Of a DNA stretch of 64,000 nt, positions 32,501 to 45,780 are shown piece after piece. The translations under genes were made by a program, and so were the position numbers. Source of the stretch: Cryptomeria japonica (Eukaryota; Streptophyta; Pinopsida; Cupressales; Cupressaceae). The notes under the pieces are model-generated. The model saw only the letters and a program-made list of their open reading frames with translations. It was not told where the DNA came from and ran no database searches. Where the stretch lies: NCBI RefSeq assembly GCF_030272615.1, contig NC_081413.1:724062649-724126648 (forward strand). The letters are read 5' to 3'. The first letter of the stretch is position 1. Every line of letters begins with the position of its first letter.

Positions 32501-33165
32501 TGTCCAAAAACATCAAAAATTACTAAACACCTTTAAGTAGTAGCCCACCCGTTCTATTGATTGAGGATATTTATGATAAATTCAGTGCAAGAGCATAGAT
32601 GGTTTTTCTCCCAAGATACTCACCATACATATTTCCTTGAGTAGAAACATAGCTTTTTGAAAAGTCACTTGTGGCTTGATGAAAGTGGTGACTCCCCCAT
32701 CATAGGGATCATCTATTTGTTATGCTCACGCAAGACTTAGTATATCACATCCTTACCTGCCACGACAAGATTTATAAGGTATGTAGTACCAAAGTCAAAG
32801 AAATATCAAGATGTGGGCTGAAATTATCGCAACTAGCCATTTGACCTCAGGGATAAAAAGTGTTTGAAGTGTTTTCGTTTTAGTCAAAGACCAAGTGCAA
32901 ATTGAGCCGACTTCAGGCTTTGGAAAAACACCAAAAATACATTTGAAGGAAAGGGTCATAAAAAGTTCAAAGGATTGGGTTGATCTAGACCCACACCTAT
33001 TTGTGCCTTTTGAGGCGACATTCTTGTGTTTGTGTGCTTGCTTTGTTTTCTTGTCAAAGAAAAATTAAAAATCAGTTCCAAAAACAAGTATTCATCTAAG
33101 ACAACATTTTCAAATACCAGCAAAAAGATAAAAAACAAAGAGCAAAAACAAAAGCATCAAACTAT

Positions 33166-33548
33166 ATGACCATTCTTCACATCTTGAGAAAGAAGAATCT
33201 TCATCAAAAACATCAACTTAAAGAGAAGACCATTGAACTCAAAGGCTTTTATCAAAATGAGGAAATTCTTCTATCTTAATAGACAAATCTTTGTCTCTCA
33301 TAGAGCCTTCTTACGTCACATGCGTCTTTATCTTCAAGGGAAATCAAACGAATTTGATCCAGAGTCATTGAACCGTAGAGCTTTTATGCAATATCGAGCT
33401 CTAAGTTATCACAAAAACAAAGGAGGCAAAATCAATCCTAACTTCTTTCCCGACACTTGCATCACATATAACGTAGCTAGGGAAGAACCACCAACTCCTG
33501 AACAAGAAGAGGAAGAGTTTGTTCCTTTTGTAACACAATTTCTATTGA
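33166..33548 (+). pseudogene. Element B extra ORF upstream of gag (frameshifted)
   Basis: It starts at the ATG 33,166 (MTILHILRKK) as in A. A 1-bp insertion before 33,233 moves the frame, after which the conserved body follows: KFFYLNRQIFVSHRAFL, HMRLYLQGKSNEFDPESLN, then PPTPEQEEEEFVPFVTQ. A 2-bp deletion near 33,537 removes the stop used in A. Residue identity to A is about 83% over the shared 94 residues. Keeping almost the full reading frame in a copy this decayed suggests it was once maintained as protein. Confidence 0.7.
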
Positions 33549-33981
33549 AGTTAACATTTCATCCATTCTCACATTCACATATCATCACTCCATTCCAACT
33601 CTCAAAACATCAAAAGGTTTTTGTCCTAAGTTCTATTTTAATATTGCTTGAATCAAACACAATACATCACTTTTTAGAGTGTCTCTACATATAGGATAAA
33701 CTCATCCTAAGAGACATTTCTACGCAGGTTAAAACTAGTCTATGAGTGCATCCTCTCATTACTAGATAGTTACGTCTATAATACATCTCAGATTCCTCTA
33801 AACCTTATCACATCAAACTTTGTCAATCCAACACAACAAGCAATTCAAGAAAGGACTTTCGTAACATTTACCTTTAGTGCTAGGGATCCGTATGCAAAAC
33901 ACTTCACCAAACATCAATCTTTCATTTCATCACCAACTCATCATCATTTTCATCAAACTTCAACAAAAACTTGTAAACAAA
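33549..33981 (+). other. Spacer between extra ORF and gag in element B
   Basis: No supported gene. Homologous to 24,233-24,679 in A. Confidence 0.5.
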
Positions 33982-35640
33982 ATGGCTCATACCAGGTCTA
34001 GGTCTAGACAACAAGAAATTGAAGAGGAAGAGGAGGAAAATATCAATGAGTTCCAAGAAGCCCTTGGAGAAAACATAAATGATGAAAATCCAGACACTCC
34101 TACTCCAGCAGCAATAGAAAGGGCACAACACAACCCTCTCTTTAATAGACTTTTTGATGAAATACTCAGGAGCAATGCTGATGCTCACTTTTTAAGACTT
34201 GCTCAAGAAGGGGCTAAACTACCCTCTAACTTTGATGTAGCACAACTAAGACAAGCATCAGAATGCCAAAGTCGTAATGAGGATGAAAGAGGTCGAGATC
34301 ACATCAGATATAACCTTCATTAAGGTAATCCCCCACATCCTCCTCCTCCAAATAACATAGAAATATTGCGACAACAAGTTGAGAATCTCGCCCAACAACT
34401 TCATAGTGGTGTAAAAACCAATCAATTTTCACTCAATGACATTTGTCCCTATCCCTTTGATAGGAATCTTCATATGCCACCATTTCCACGAGGGTTTGAA
34501 ACACCCAAGTTTGAAAAGTATAGAGGAAAGGGAGATCCTCATGATCATGTTAGAGAGTTCCATTCAGCTTGCCTTGAAGTGGCATATGAGGACACGTACC
34601 TAATGCGACTTTTTCCCCAAAACTTGGGAGGAACAACAACATCATGGTTTTCCCGATTACCAGGTGGCATTAGGACCTTCAAAGAGTTAGTCTAGAAATT
34701 CTTGGCACATTACTCCCACAACATTGAACGTGATATCACAATTGCTGATCTATGTAACACTAAACAAAAACCAAGTGAGCTATTTTCAGTCTTTTTGCAA
34801 TGATAGCGTCAAATGTCTAGTAGGCGTTCTCTTTAGTTACTTGAACAAGAACTAGTGGAAATATTTATTTCCAACTTAAACGATGAAATGGAATTTCACC
34901 TAGATGTAAAAGACATAGACTCTTTCACTGACATGATCACCAAAGGCTTAAAATGTGAGTGGGCTCTCATCAAAAAAGGGCTTATCAAGATATATAATGA
35001 GCCAAAAGATGGCCCTTACCCACGGTTCAATAGTGACAATCCTAAATTCTGGAACAAAAACAAAAACGTTGTCAACGATGAGGTTGTGGATGCAAGAACT
35101 ATCAAAAGTGCACAACCTATGGTTCGATTTGCAGGATAGAACCCCCCACCCAAGAATAACACAGGTGCTCCTCTAAGTCAAGGACACAACACATGTCAAG
35201 AGGAACCCATACAACGTCAATAAAATTTTAAACCAAAACGAACATACACTCCCTTAGGAGAACCCATCGAAATAGTGTTACGATAGTTGGTTTCTCAAAA
35301 TCTGGTTACCTTACCCAAAACATCAAATTATGAACCTCAAGTCAAACCTTCATGGTGGAGGGATACTGAGCATTGAGATTTCCATCAAGGGAAGGGACAT
35401 AAGACAAGCAATTGTCACAGATTGAAAGATCTTATTCAGGATCTTATTGACCGAGGTGAAATCAAAATTGAAGGACATGACCCAAAGACAACAAACAACG
35501 ATCATCTCATGTTTAAAAATCCACTTCCATCACAATATCAAAGGGGTCCTTCCACTTCAGGGAGAAACACAGATACCACCAATTATACGCAAGTCGTATA
35601 TAATTACACTGTGAATCACCTATATGATGCTAGTGAATAG
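33982..35640 (+). pseudogene. Element B gag
   Basis: Start MAHTRSRSRQQE at 33,982, then an acidic run and the capsid-like domain (FSLNDICPYPFDRN, GKGDPHDHV, SWFSRLPGGIRTF). In-frame stops lie at 34,321, 34,693, 34,801 and 34,804 (two in a row), 34,834, 35,137, 35,221, 35,284 and 35,374. The zinc-knuckle-like part (35,372-35,420) keeps FHQGKGHKTSNCHRLK, but its first cysteine codon is the TGA at 35,374. In several places A has a sense codon one transition away. Confidence 0.88.
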
Positions 35641-38240
35641 ATTGCAACTATAACCATAAAAAATCCCAGCTCCACTTGCAATGTTATTACAAGTTGTGGC
35701 AAGATTACCATAAAAGAAGCTCCACAAGGCACCCCTTCTATTCCAAAGCAGTATAACCTTGTGGAATAGTTAGACAAAACGCCCGCACTGATATCTATCT
35801 TAGAGCTATTAGGCCTATCTCCATCCCATAAAACAATCTTGGATCAAGCTCTCCAAGAGGCTTCAGTCCTTGCAAACCTAAATACAGATCAGTTCCAAGC
35901 CATGGTTGGAAATCTAAGGTCATCACCTTGTCTCACTTTCTTTGAAAGTGACAACTCCTCCTTCCAGCAACCTCACAACGCCTCACTCCACATTGAAGGG
36001 TTTATCCACCAACATAGGATCAAGCGAGTCTTGATTGATAATGGAGCACGCTTGAATATCTGTACTCTACAATTGGTCACAACATTGGGATATGCAATTG
36101 AATCAGTGGATCCCCGCAAGAAGCTAAAAATCAAAGCCTGTGATGATGCAAAGCGTTCATCCAAAGGAGCAGTGGTGCTGCCAATCCAAGTGGGCCCTGT
36201 GGTGAAACACATCATCTGTCAAGTTTTGGACCTTCCTCTGCCATACAATTTATTGTTAGGAAGACCTTGGATACATGCCATGCAAGTTGTTCCATCCACC
36301 TACCATCAATGTATCAAGTTCCCGCATAATGGTGTAGAAATCACAATCCTGGGCGATGCAAACCCCTTTGCATATTGTCATAATATAAGTCATCAACCAG
36401 AGATTACCATTCCCAACAATAGAGAAGCCATCTCATCCACATCATACGTAAGTCCAACCTCTCTTTCCATTTCAAACACCACTATACCCAAGCAAGAGAA
36501 GCTCAAGATGAAAATAGCAGAGGAAGGTCATGGGGAATACAATCTCAACCAACTCTTTTGTGTTTGACAAATGCCCACTTCTCCTAGAACACATAGTAAA
36601 CCTCAATGGTTACTTCAACAACCATTGATCAAGTTAGCATGTACTTTGACACCATTCATCCTTGGAAAGAGTCAAGAAGAAGACACCAGAGATGAAGACT
36701 TAGCATAATGGATCTATAAAGATCCCATCACCACCAATATTCTGCAAGCTAAGCTTCCCATAGATCAGTATGGCAAAGGCCTTCTCATTATGAAAAGAAT
36801 GGGTTATGATGGTTAGAGTGCTTTAGGACCTTGCAAGCAAGGACAACATGAACTGCTGCAGCCAGAATTAAAAGCCAAAGATAACACTGGCCTAGGATTT
36901 CAAAAGGAGATCCTTCATAAGCTCAAATTCAAAGGGAAACCCAACAAACCACTATATCAGCCTATTACAAAGAGGTCATCTTTGATTATAAAAGCAACAC
37001 CGTGCACCATAGCAATTAGCCCATTGAGGCTAAAAATCCTAGCAGTAACATCCACAACACCCATCATCCCACCAATCAAACCAAAAATCCCATCAGTAAC
37101 AACAATAACATCAATAGCACCATTAGCAGGAGCAACTGTATCAGAACCCACAATAGTATCTACGACATCAACAGTTCTAGCAGAAGCAACAGAGTCATCA
37201 CTACCAATACTCCCCATATCGGATTCGTTGATCCCCATAATCCTTCCTGCAACACTGATCATTTCATGTACAAAGGTACATCAAACAATCACACCTGCAT
37301 TATTTAACTCAAAGGATATCCCAGTATGGTACAATAACCAATTATTGGAAAGTGACTCATAAATTGACGCACATGAGTGGGAATTTGATTCCATACAGCT
37401 TAATACTTCAGATGAGGAAGACACATCACCACCTCCACCCCGCAAAGACATCCCTATTTGTGGAGCAGCACAGATAAAGACCTCTTGGGTTCCTGAGCTG
37501 GAAATATCTTCCACAGACCCTACGTCACATCCTATGCCTAATTCTGATAGGGAGAGTACCATCAATGACCTTCACCATAATGTCTTAACCCTCACTAATA
37601 CATCTAACAAACTTAACCTAATCGATGAAGTAATGCCCATTATCCATCCTGAACTCGTCGAATAGAACCAACCTAAGCCCCCATGTCTTGACCATTTCCA
37701 AAACGATGAGGTGATCATTGACTTTTTGGAACTACAAGATAACATACCAAGCGGGGATCACAAAGTTGGATTCGCCATTGAACTTAATAGCACAACATAC
37801 TTCGGGGCAGATGTCAAACCTTTCAGATGCAAAAATATAATAATAAAACATGGATCTTCTAGTGAAAACCACACAGTGGCACTGTTTGATCCTGCAAAAG
37901 TAAAAAGAAAGAGCATATCCAATGGTGAAAAACTCTCTGAGGTGCCTGAGGATGAAAGATTTGACAATCTCCCCTCTAGTACATAGCAGGAAAGATCAAC
38001 AATTCTCATTGAAGAGACAAAAGAATACAACATGGGGACTCCTGAAACACCTCACCACATACATCTGGCATCTCTTTTAACTCTAGAGGAACAACCTAAG
38101 TTTGTAGAGTTCTTCCAGAAGCGTCAGATCAACTTCGCATGGTCATACACAGACATGTTTGGGCTTGATCCTGATTTAGTCATGCATCACCTCACCATAT
38201 CAGAAGGAGCCAAACCTGTCAAGCAGAAGCTTCGCAAGAT
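35641..38240 (+). pseudogene. Element B protease and linker with G-patch-like motif
   Basis: Stops include 35,767, 36,565, 36,706, 36,814, 37,360, 37,663 and 37,984. The protease loop reads VLIDNGARLNIC, so B keeps the D-N-G that A has lost, and the flap half ends [14 protein letters not shown]. The G-patch-like block (36,769-36,909) has GKGLLIMKRMGYDG, a stop, ALGPCKQGQHE and NTGLGF. Linker composition matches A. Confidence 0.82.
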
Positions 38241-39860
38241 GCATCCTCAGATTGCAGTACTAGTCAAAGAAGAACTTAAGAAACTCCTAGATGTTGGTTT
38301 TATTAGACCAATTGATTATGCAAATTGGATATCCAATATTGTGCCTGTCGACAAACCAAATGGGGGCATCCGTATCTGTACTGACTTCAGAGATCTAAAC
38401 AAAGCATTTCCTAAAGATGACTTCCCCCTACCAAACATTGACATAATAGTGCACCTAACAGCAGGACATGCCATACTTTCACTCATGGATGGCTTTTCAG
38501 GATACAATCAGATAAAGATCGCACCAGAGGATCAACATAAGACGACCTTCACATGTCCATGAGGAACATACTGCTAGAATGTAATGCCTTTTGGTCTAAA
38601 GAATGCAGGAGCGACCTATCAACGAGCAATGACCACCATCTTCCATGACATGATGCATACTATAATGGAAGATTATGTTGATGACTTACTGACAAAATCA
38701 CTCACAAGAGAAGGTCATCTGGACATATTAGAGAAAATCTTTGACATACTGGAACAATATCATGTTTGACGCAACCCAAAGAAATGTGTCTTTGGAGTAA
38801 CCTTAGGGAAACTTCTAGGATACATTGTCTCAATCAAAGGAATTGAGGTTGACCCAGCAAAAGTCAAGGCAATCATGGACATGCCACCACCAAAGAACAT
38901 CAGCTAGCTAAGGACACTACAAGAGTGGCTTTAATCCATCCGAAGATTCATTGCACAACTGGTAGATAAGTGTCACCCATTTACACACCTGTTACACAAA
39001 AAAATCTGCTTTCAGTGGGATGCTAGATGCCAGCAAGCATTCCAGATGCTTAAAGATTATCTCATGAATACACCATTAATGATCCCACTAAATCCAAGTA
39101 GGCCTTTATTGCTCTATATTTCAGCAACAAGTACAACATTGGGTGTACTATTGGCACAACACAATACAGAAAGGAAAGAGTGTATTGTTTACTACATCTC
39201 TTGCACACTGGTTGGTTATGAACTCAATTACACACCTATTGAGCGAGCTTTCCTAGCAGTAATCTTGGCAGCCACTAAGCTAAGACACTATTTGTTGACA
39301 CATAAAGTACAACTCATTGCAAAGATCGATCCACTCAAATACTTACTCAGCAAAGCAGCATTGATAGGCCGCTTGGCCAAATGGGTGATGATTCTAAGTG
39401 AATTTAAATCGAGTATGTGGACCATAAGGATATCAAGGGTCAAGTTATTGAAGATCGCTTGGCTGATGCACCCCTCATCGGCGATCATCCTCTCATTTCC
39501 AATTTTCCAGATGAAGAGATATTCATGATCACAACATCACAACTCATGATCACCCACTAGACATGGCTCGGGGGTAGGCATTCTCTTTATCACACCTCAA
39601 GGTGACAGCATCCCAAAGTCTTACAGACTCACATTTCCATGTACAAACAACATAGTTGAATATAAGGCCTTGATCATAGGACTCAGGCTAGCCATACAAT
39701 GGAAGTTACAAGAACTACAAGTATATGGCGACTCCCAACTGGTCATTCGGCAAGCAATAGATGAATATCAGACCAAGGATGACAAACTCATGTCGTACAA
39801 ACAAATGGTGGACAAATTAAAGGCATCATTCACTACTATAACCTTTGAGTAGATACCTAG
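38241..39860 (+). pseudogene. Element B reverse transcriptase and RNase H region
   Basis: RT motifs remain: FRDLNKAFPKDDFPLPNID, LSLMDGFSGYNQIKIAPED, MPFGLKNAGATYQR and YVDDLL. Stops lie at 38,560, 38,575, 38,767 and about 38,905. A frameshift at about 39,405 follows the native RNase H. A small deletion near 39,545-39,560 removes the LYFDGS start of the archaeal-type RNase H, so its first catalytic aspartate is gone. The later GDSQLVI part persists at about 39,728. Confidence 0.85.
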
Positions 39861-41280
39861 AGATCAGAATCGAGCTGCTGATGCTATGGCTACTATCGCA
39901 TCTCTCATAGATCTTTCACAAAATTCAACATGCTACAAGTTCTTGGTCGAACAAATTTGGATTCCTACTTATGATATCCCCGAATCTGAGATGACATGTC
40001 ACCTTGTCGGTTCCGAATCCCCATGGTATGGTGAGTTCTACACCTACCTACACGATCACACACTTCCTCCTAACCAATCGAATAACCAATGTAAAACTTT
40101 CATTCACCAAACCGCTCGATATATCATTATTGTTGAAACCCTATTCTGACGCAGTCTTGATGGTACCCTCCTTCGATTTCTGGAGCAAGATGAGATAACA
40201 AAGGCCTTGGAAGAAGTACATGAAGGAATTTGTGGAACTCATGCAAGCGGTCCTTCACTAGCCAAGAAACTCCTGCACACTAGATACTATTGGCCATCTA
40301 TGGAAAAAGACTCCTATTACTTTGTTCAAAAATGCAAGAAATGCCAATTTCATGGAGACCTGATACATGCACCAGCACAGGAATTGCAACCCATCACAAC
40401 ACCATGGCCTTTTTGTCAATGGGGAGTTGACCTTGTGGGTAAAATCCATCCATCTTCATCCAACGACCACAAATTCATTATTACAGCCACCGAATACTTC
40501 ACAAAGTGGATCGAAGCTGATCCACTTACCCAAGTCACCAGCAAGTAGATCGCCTCATTCATCCTTAATTACATCATCTGTCAGTATGGTGTACCCATGT
40601 CCATCATCACAGATAACAGGCTTCCATTAAAAAATCAGGATGTTCATGAGCTCTGTGAGAAGTTTCACATCCAACACCGCTTTTCCACTCCCTATTACCC
40701 ACAAGGCAATGGTCAGGCCGAAGCATCAAACAAGAACATATTAAAAATCCTCAAGAAGACAATCAATGATGTCGGTAGTGATTGGCATGTTCAATTGAAT
40801 CCAGCACTATGGGCATACCGAACTAGCATTCAAACCCCTACAGGCACAACTCCCCACTCACTAGTCTACGGTGCAGAAGTTATCTTACCTATTGAGGTCG
40901 AGATACCATCTCTACGGGTTTCCTTACACAATGTCATAGATGATGAAGCATATAGAGTATCTCGTCTCCAAGATTTAGAGCTACTTGATGAGAAGCGACA
41001 AGCTGCATACAATCACCTCAAGGCCTATCAACAACACATGAGCAGAAGCTATAATCATCGGGTTAGACCTCGTACATTCGAGGTAGGTGATCTTGTTCTT
41101 TGAGAAAATCCTTGCAACCAACCCAATTGAGAACATCAGGGAAAGTTTGAATCAAATTGGCTGGGTCCATATGTTATTACTGTTGTATTTGGGTCCGAGG
41201 CATACCAGTTGGTGACTTTCGAAGGAGAACCGCTAGCAGATCTGATCAACAACATGCACCTCAAACGGTTTTATACATAA
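39861..41280 (+). pseudogene. Element B integrase
   Basis: Zinc finger HEGICGTH ... CKKCQFHGD, core aspartates in WGVDLVGK and IITDN, and glutamate in GQAEASN are all readable, with stops near 39,850, 40,147, 40,546 and 41,101. The C-terminal block and final MHLKRFYT with TAA (41,278-41,280) match A. Confidence 0.85.
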
Positions 41281-43719
41281 GTTGCACAGAGCATCAAGAT
41301 CCCATACATATTGGCAAAACCACCAAAAACATTCGGATAAATGTCCTGAAGAAAATACAAAAACATCAAAATAGTAAAGAAAAATCATGCATCCAAACGG
41401 TGAACAACCACTCCAGTGGCACCTTGGGTAAGTGCGATGGTGAAAACCTGGCAAACAGGCGCCACTCATAAAGGATATGGCTCCATTGTCTTTTAGAATT
41501 GTTGCGATCACATTCACTACATCCACTCATCCATCCGTCCAAACCATGGCTTATTATTGATCTGCAATCAAGGATAGTACTTCATGCGTTTCACATCCCG
41601 CTTTTTCATAGTCATGCCTAAACTGGGGGCAATACCCTTAATCTATTTGATGGAAGTGGATACTACATTGTTTTGTAATTCACTGAGTTCTTCATTTGAA
41701 AACTATCTCATAAAATCCAAAAACATTCAAAACAATCACAAAATACCAAAAACATTCAAAATTGTCTCACAAAATACCAAAAACATTCAAAACACTCACA
41801 AAATCCAAAAACATCATAAAACATCAAAAATCAATAAAAAACATGGCAACACCTTATATATACGTTTTTCAAAGCAGATACCAAACAAAACATTATGAAA
41901 ATCTCCAAACGATGACCACTTATCTGATCAACCAAACAATCAACATCAACACACCAACTGTCTTAACAAGGATGCATCCTTGCTTACCAAAAACAAAGAC
42001 AAGATGACATTTTCTTTGACAAGAAAATTCTGTTTAAGCTATCAAGTACTTGGTTGATTTGTAGGTTATTCATTCATTTATTTATATCAGGTTCCTACAA
42101 CATTGTTTGTGTATCTTCTGCGAATTATTCCAATGAAGTTTTGGGGCATGTACTAATGGTGTCTACGTGGGAAGTTCACTAACCTATGTGATCATAGGCA
42201 AAATACAGTCATAGATCACTATAGCTTGCTAACTACGGCGTATACCTCGACCATATGAGCATGAACCATTATCAAGGATCATTATTTTTTATTCATTATA
42301 TATGTTGTTTGCTTACAAGTACAATGCTCCATCTTTGGTTCCTACTGCCTCAACCAAACTCGATATTGGTTTATCTCTTACTATGGTATGAACTTGTCTC
42401 AAGATATGATCAACAAAAGATCAAGGAGGAAGTTCCAAGTCATGCATGAAAGGAGATAATCCTTGTCTGTTCCACAAGCAATACTCAGGTCAACTTGATC
42501 CATTATATCAAGTTGCTTGTATTAACTTGCTATATTAAAATCCATGAAAGGAATACTCACGTCATCTTGAATCATTATGTCAAGTTGCTTGTATTTTCTT
42601 ACAACATTTTAAAGCTCAATGATGAAAAATAAAGCACTATGGATCATCATTTCATCTCATCTGTATATATTGCATTCCATTGCATTCCACCCATCCATAC
42701 ATTCATAATAGCTACATATCATGCATACATAGTCATAATAATGCATACTCTATTTTACTCATCTTCTTCCATAGGACTCGGTCCTAGGTCCTCCATATCT
42801 TCTATCTAACATTGAATCCCCCCCCTCACCCTCCCTATCTTAGTCATCATCACATACCCTACATCGTGCCCCATCAAATCAATCAAGCCACATTCATCAC
42901 CATCCATTCTCTAACAGGAGGGATTGCGCTTCTCATCCTAAGTCATCCATACACTCAAGCAAGTTACTCTATCTACATAGGTATATCGACTCACACACAC
43001 CTAGACTATCAATAGATACTTTGATCAAGTATCTTTGGGTCTCAACAGGTAATCGATCATGGTAATCCTAGACTACAACTGACATTTATCATAATGACCT
43101 AGTCTCAACGGGGCTGCTATGATTCACCACAACCATCCATCACATGCACACACTATCAATTGATCAACCAATCCAAACACAATCTAACGGACAATTACAT
43201 CAATTGTCTAAGTCTCAATGAGTATATTGCTTCATATTCCTTGACTTCATCGGGCAATTACATCAATTGTCTAAGTCACATCAGGTCACTTCGATTCACT
43301 TACTCAGACTTTATACTGTCTAAGCGACCAACTGACATCAATTGTCATGCTTTGTCTTGACCAGGGCAATTAAACCGATTGCACCAGATTGTCCAACCAA
43401 TTTTGATCAATTGTATAGCATCAATCCAAACCACACACTAGATCTGCTCTGTATCTCGTGCATGACCTCAGGGTACTAGCTGACTTGTTGTTTCTTCGTA
43501 TTCACTCCATTTTCTCCCATTCTTTCATCATTAGTTCTAATTTCTTTTGTTCTACCTGCCCTCCACTTTTCATTCTTTTTCGAGAGATCGCCCAATTTTT
43601 CAAACAATTTCAGCCCATCTCTCGAGGGGGCATACCACCCATTAAATTAACATTTTATGGGGCATTTCTTCACACCTATTTTTCTTTCTTTGAAACGACA
43701 CGATAAACCGCACCGTCTC
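41281..43719 (+). other. Element B 3' UTR (2.4 kb)
   Basis: Homologous to A's 3' UTR. It holds the hairpin at 41,439-41,463 and tandem CAAAATACCAAAAACATTCAAAA-type units at about 41,700-41,850. Short open frames (41,584-41,898, 42,812-43,015 and others) arise from this repeat-rich sequence and show no motifs. Confidence 0.7.
41439..41463 (+). other. Conserved hairpin in element B 3' UTR
   Basis: GGTGAAAACCTGGCAAACAGG plus CGCC, matching 16,761-16,785 in A with one change at the stem base. CACCTTGGGTAAGT lies just upstream, as in A and remnant D. Confidence 0.65.
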
Positions 43720-43732
43720 AAAGAGGGGCAAA
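43720..43732 (+). promoter_or_regulatory. Polypurine tract of element B
   Basis: AAAGAGGGGCAAA immediately before the 3' LTR, identical to A's tract. Confidence 0.9.
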
Positions 43733-45158
43733 TGTAGTCACATAAATCTGTCCATTTTGATTAAATGAATATTTCATATTTATTTGATTAAAAATCCACT
43801 AGCCATCAGTTAATTAAATTAATATTTAATTAATTCATCTTCAAACATTCTCCTATTAATTAAATAAATCATTCAATTTATTTTAATTAATTCATTAAAC
43901 CAAATTCACAATCAATTAAATGAATAAATACTATTTATTCAATTTAATCCTCTTTCCTCTTTTAAATAAATTAAATAAAACATTTATTTAAATCATTATT
44001 CCCCCCCACTTGCATTTTCCTACAAATGCAAGTTGCAACCACAAGTTGAAATAAATTAATTTTATTTTAATTAAAATCCTATTTTCCCTCACCCACCAAA
44101 TCCACTTGCACTCCTAAAACCCCCTTCTAGATTCTTCTAACCCTTCCTAATTAACCTAATCCATCCCTTAATTATTGTCACATTCCTAAGTAACTTGGAG
44201 TCGCTTCTCAAAGACTTCAAAGTCTTTGAAAAGCATTTAATGCTTTGTGTGTTCAACAATTTAACCTCTAAAGTCTTCTAAACCACTTATTGCTCTTACA
44301 TGACCATTTATGGTTAACCCCTAGCTCAACCCTCATGTGACTCGTGTGTCTCCTCAAGCATTTATTGCTTTGACCATGGTTATCCCTTTTACCTTTGCAC
44401 AAGATTTTATCCATTGGGTAAAAGCTTTATTCTTTGAATAAAGAATTTATTCACTCAACCCAACCTTGACCTTAACTCCCAAGTTAACCTTCAGGTCATG
44501 TCAAGCATTTAATGCTTATTCCTTCTCCTCTCAACCTATCTCACATTGACACTTGTCATCTTGGGATTAGGTTGAAAGCCATCACATGGATTGAATATCA
44601 TTCAATCCCAACCCTTGTTGAGATTACTCAATCTCAACCAGTCATTGCTCCATTTTTCCTATAAATAGAGCCCATTTCTTCATAATCCAGATCCTGAAAA
44701 CTTGTATGCATTTAATCTATAGGGAATTTTAGATAGAGAATTTAGCATAAATCACATATATTGTCATTTTGGACTAAAATAAATCTTAGTTCATTTCATA
44801 ATATATCTAATTAGTTTGTTTTACACTTGCATAGCATAGTTAATCATCTACAATCTTGAACCTCCATAAGCATCCTTAGGGCAAAAAGCTACTGAGAGCT
44901 ACACTAATTTGGAACTTGGAGAGGAGAGAAACAAAGGAGAAGGAGCTAAGAGCATGTTAAAAGGCATTTGGAGATGCCTTGTTGTATTTACTTCTATAGT
45001 TAAATATTTTATCATGTTTTTAGTGTCTCTTTTGATATGCCTGCTTAAATTAGTTTTTGGTTGAATAACACTAACCTTTGATCCTTTTTTCTTGTTGTTT
45101 TTGTGTGTTATATGACCACAAGCTTTAGTCTAACACTTGTCCATTTTGCAGAGCATCA
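43733..45158 (+). repeat. Element B 3' LTR (1,426 bp)
   Basis: Matches the 5' LTR apart from roughly 40-odd differences by eye, ending GAGCATCA before ACTAT. Confidence 0.95.
44660..44667 (+). promoter_or_regulatory. TATA box in element B 3' LTR
   Basis: TATAAATA in the same context as the 5' LTR copy. It could drive read-out into the solo LTR and beyond. Confidence 0.7.
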
Positions 45159-45163
45159 ACTAT
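45159..45163. repeat. Target-site duplication of element B, right (ACTAT)
   Basis: Second copy of the 5-bp duplication, matching 29,476-29,480. Confidence 0.92.
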
Positions 45164-45775
45164 ATTATTAATTGTCATCTTTGCAAGGTCGACTTGAGAT
45201 ATCCAATAAGGTCTAGGCACATATAAATACAAGGTTCATTCACACATTCATACACACCTTCATTTAACAATCAATCACCTTGAGCAGAGCAATGAAATAC
45301 TTCTTCTGATCAGTGAGTATATCCTAAGAGCAGCGAACTCATTTCTAAGAGTAGCGAATTTATTCCCAAGAACATCGAATCTCAATCATGGTAGCAACAA
45401 ATAGATACCTTCATCCATTGAATTGATCTAAGGCCAACAAATCATTCTCAGACCAAGCGAAGTGTCTTCTTATCAAGGAAATGGTCTACATCTAATTGGT
45501 GAATCACCTACAACAAGGATCATACAAATAAGTTGCCCTAAGTGCAGATTTGGTTATTGTTGTTCTTGCCCTAGTTTTGGAATTATACTATGCTGATATA
45601 TTGCTTCAAGTGTTGAAGCAAAACTTGTAAGATACATATTGTTTTAATCTAATACAACTGATATTTTGATTGGTGGGTTTTTTACCTCTAAGAGGGAGGT
45701 TTTCCCAGGGTACTCCTGTGTTCTGTTTATTGTGTTGTCTCTGCATATTGCTTTCAATCTAATCTAAAACTAACA
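45164..45775 (+). mobile_element. Solo LTR, right part
   Basis: Continuation of 29,260-29,480. It contains a TATA box (TATAAATA, 45,222-45,229) and repeated AGCGAA words (45,330-45,360). It ends AAAACTAACA before ATTAT. The terminal region with GGGAGGTTTTCCCAGGG (about 45,694-45,711) resembles U5 sequence of plant LTRs. Confidence 0.8.
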
Positions 45776-45780
45776 ATTAT
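45776..45780. repeat. Target-site duplication of the solo LTR, right (ATTAT)
   Basis: Matches 29,255-29,259. Confidence 0.85.

Larger units (their letters stand above)
30931..33165 (+). other. Element B leader (2.2 kb)
   Basis: Noncoding leader homologous to A's. It holds the 20-bp phased array (31,004-31,255) and the conserved block (32,301-32,500), with AT-rich sequence between. Reverse-strand open frames here are shadows. Confidence 0.75.
29481..45158 (+). mobile_element. Element B: Ty3/gypsy Tat-type LTR retrotransposon, 15.7 kb, decayed
   Basis: Plus-strand sister family of element A with the same order of parts. The LTRs (29,481-30,907 and 43,733-45,158) begin TGTAGTCACATAAATC and end GCATCA, with ACTAT duplications. 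By eye the LTRs differ at roughly 40-odd positions (about 3%), so B is older than A. Gag-pol (33,982-41,280) is one frame in layout with more than twenty in-frame stops and several indels, and is certainly inactive. B inserted into the solo LTR after that LTR had formed or inserted. Confidence 0.95.
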
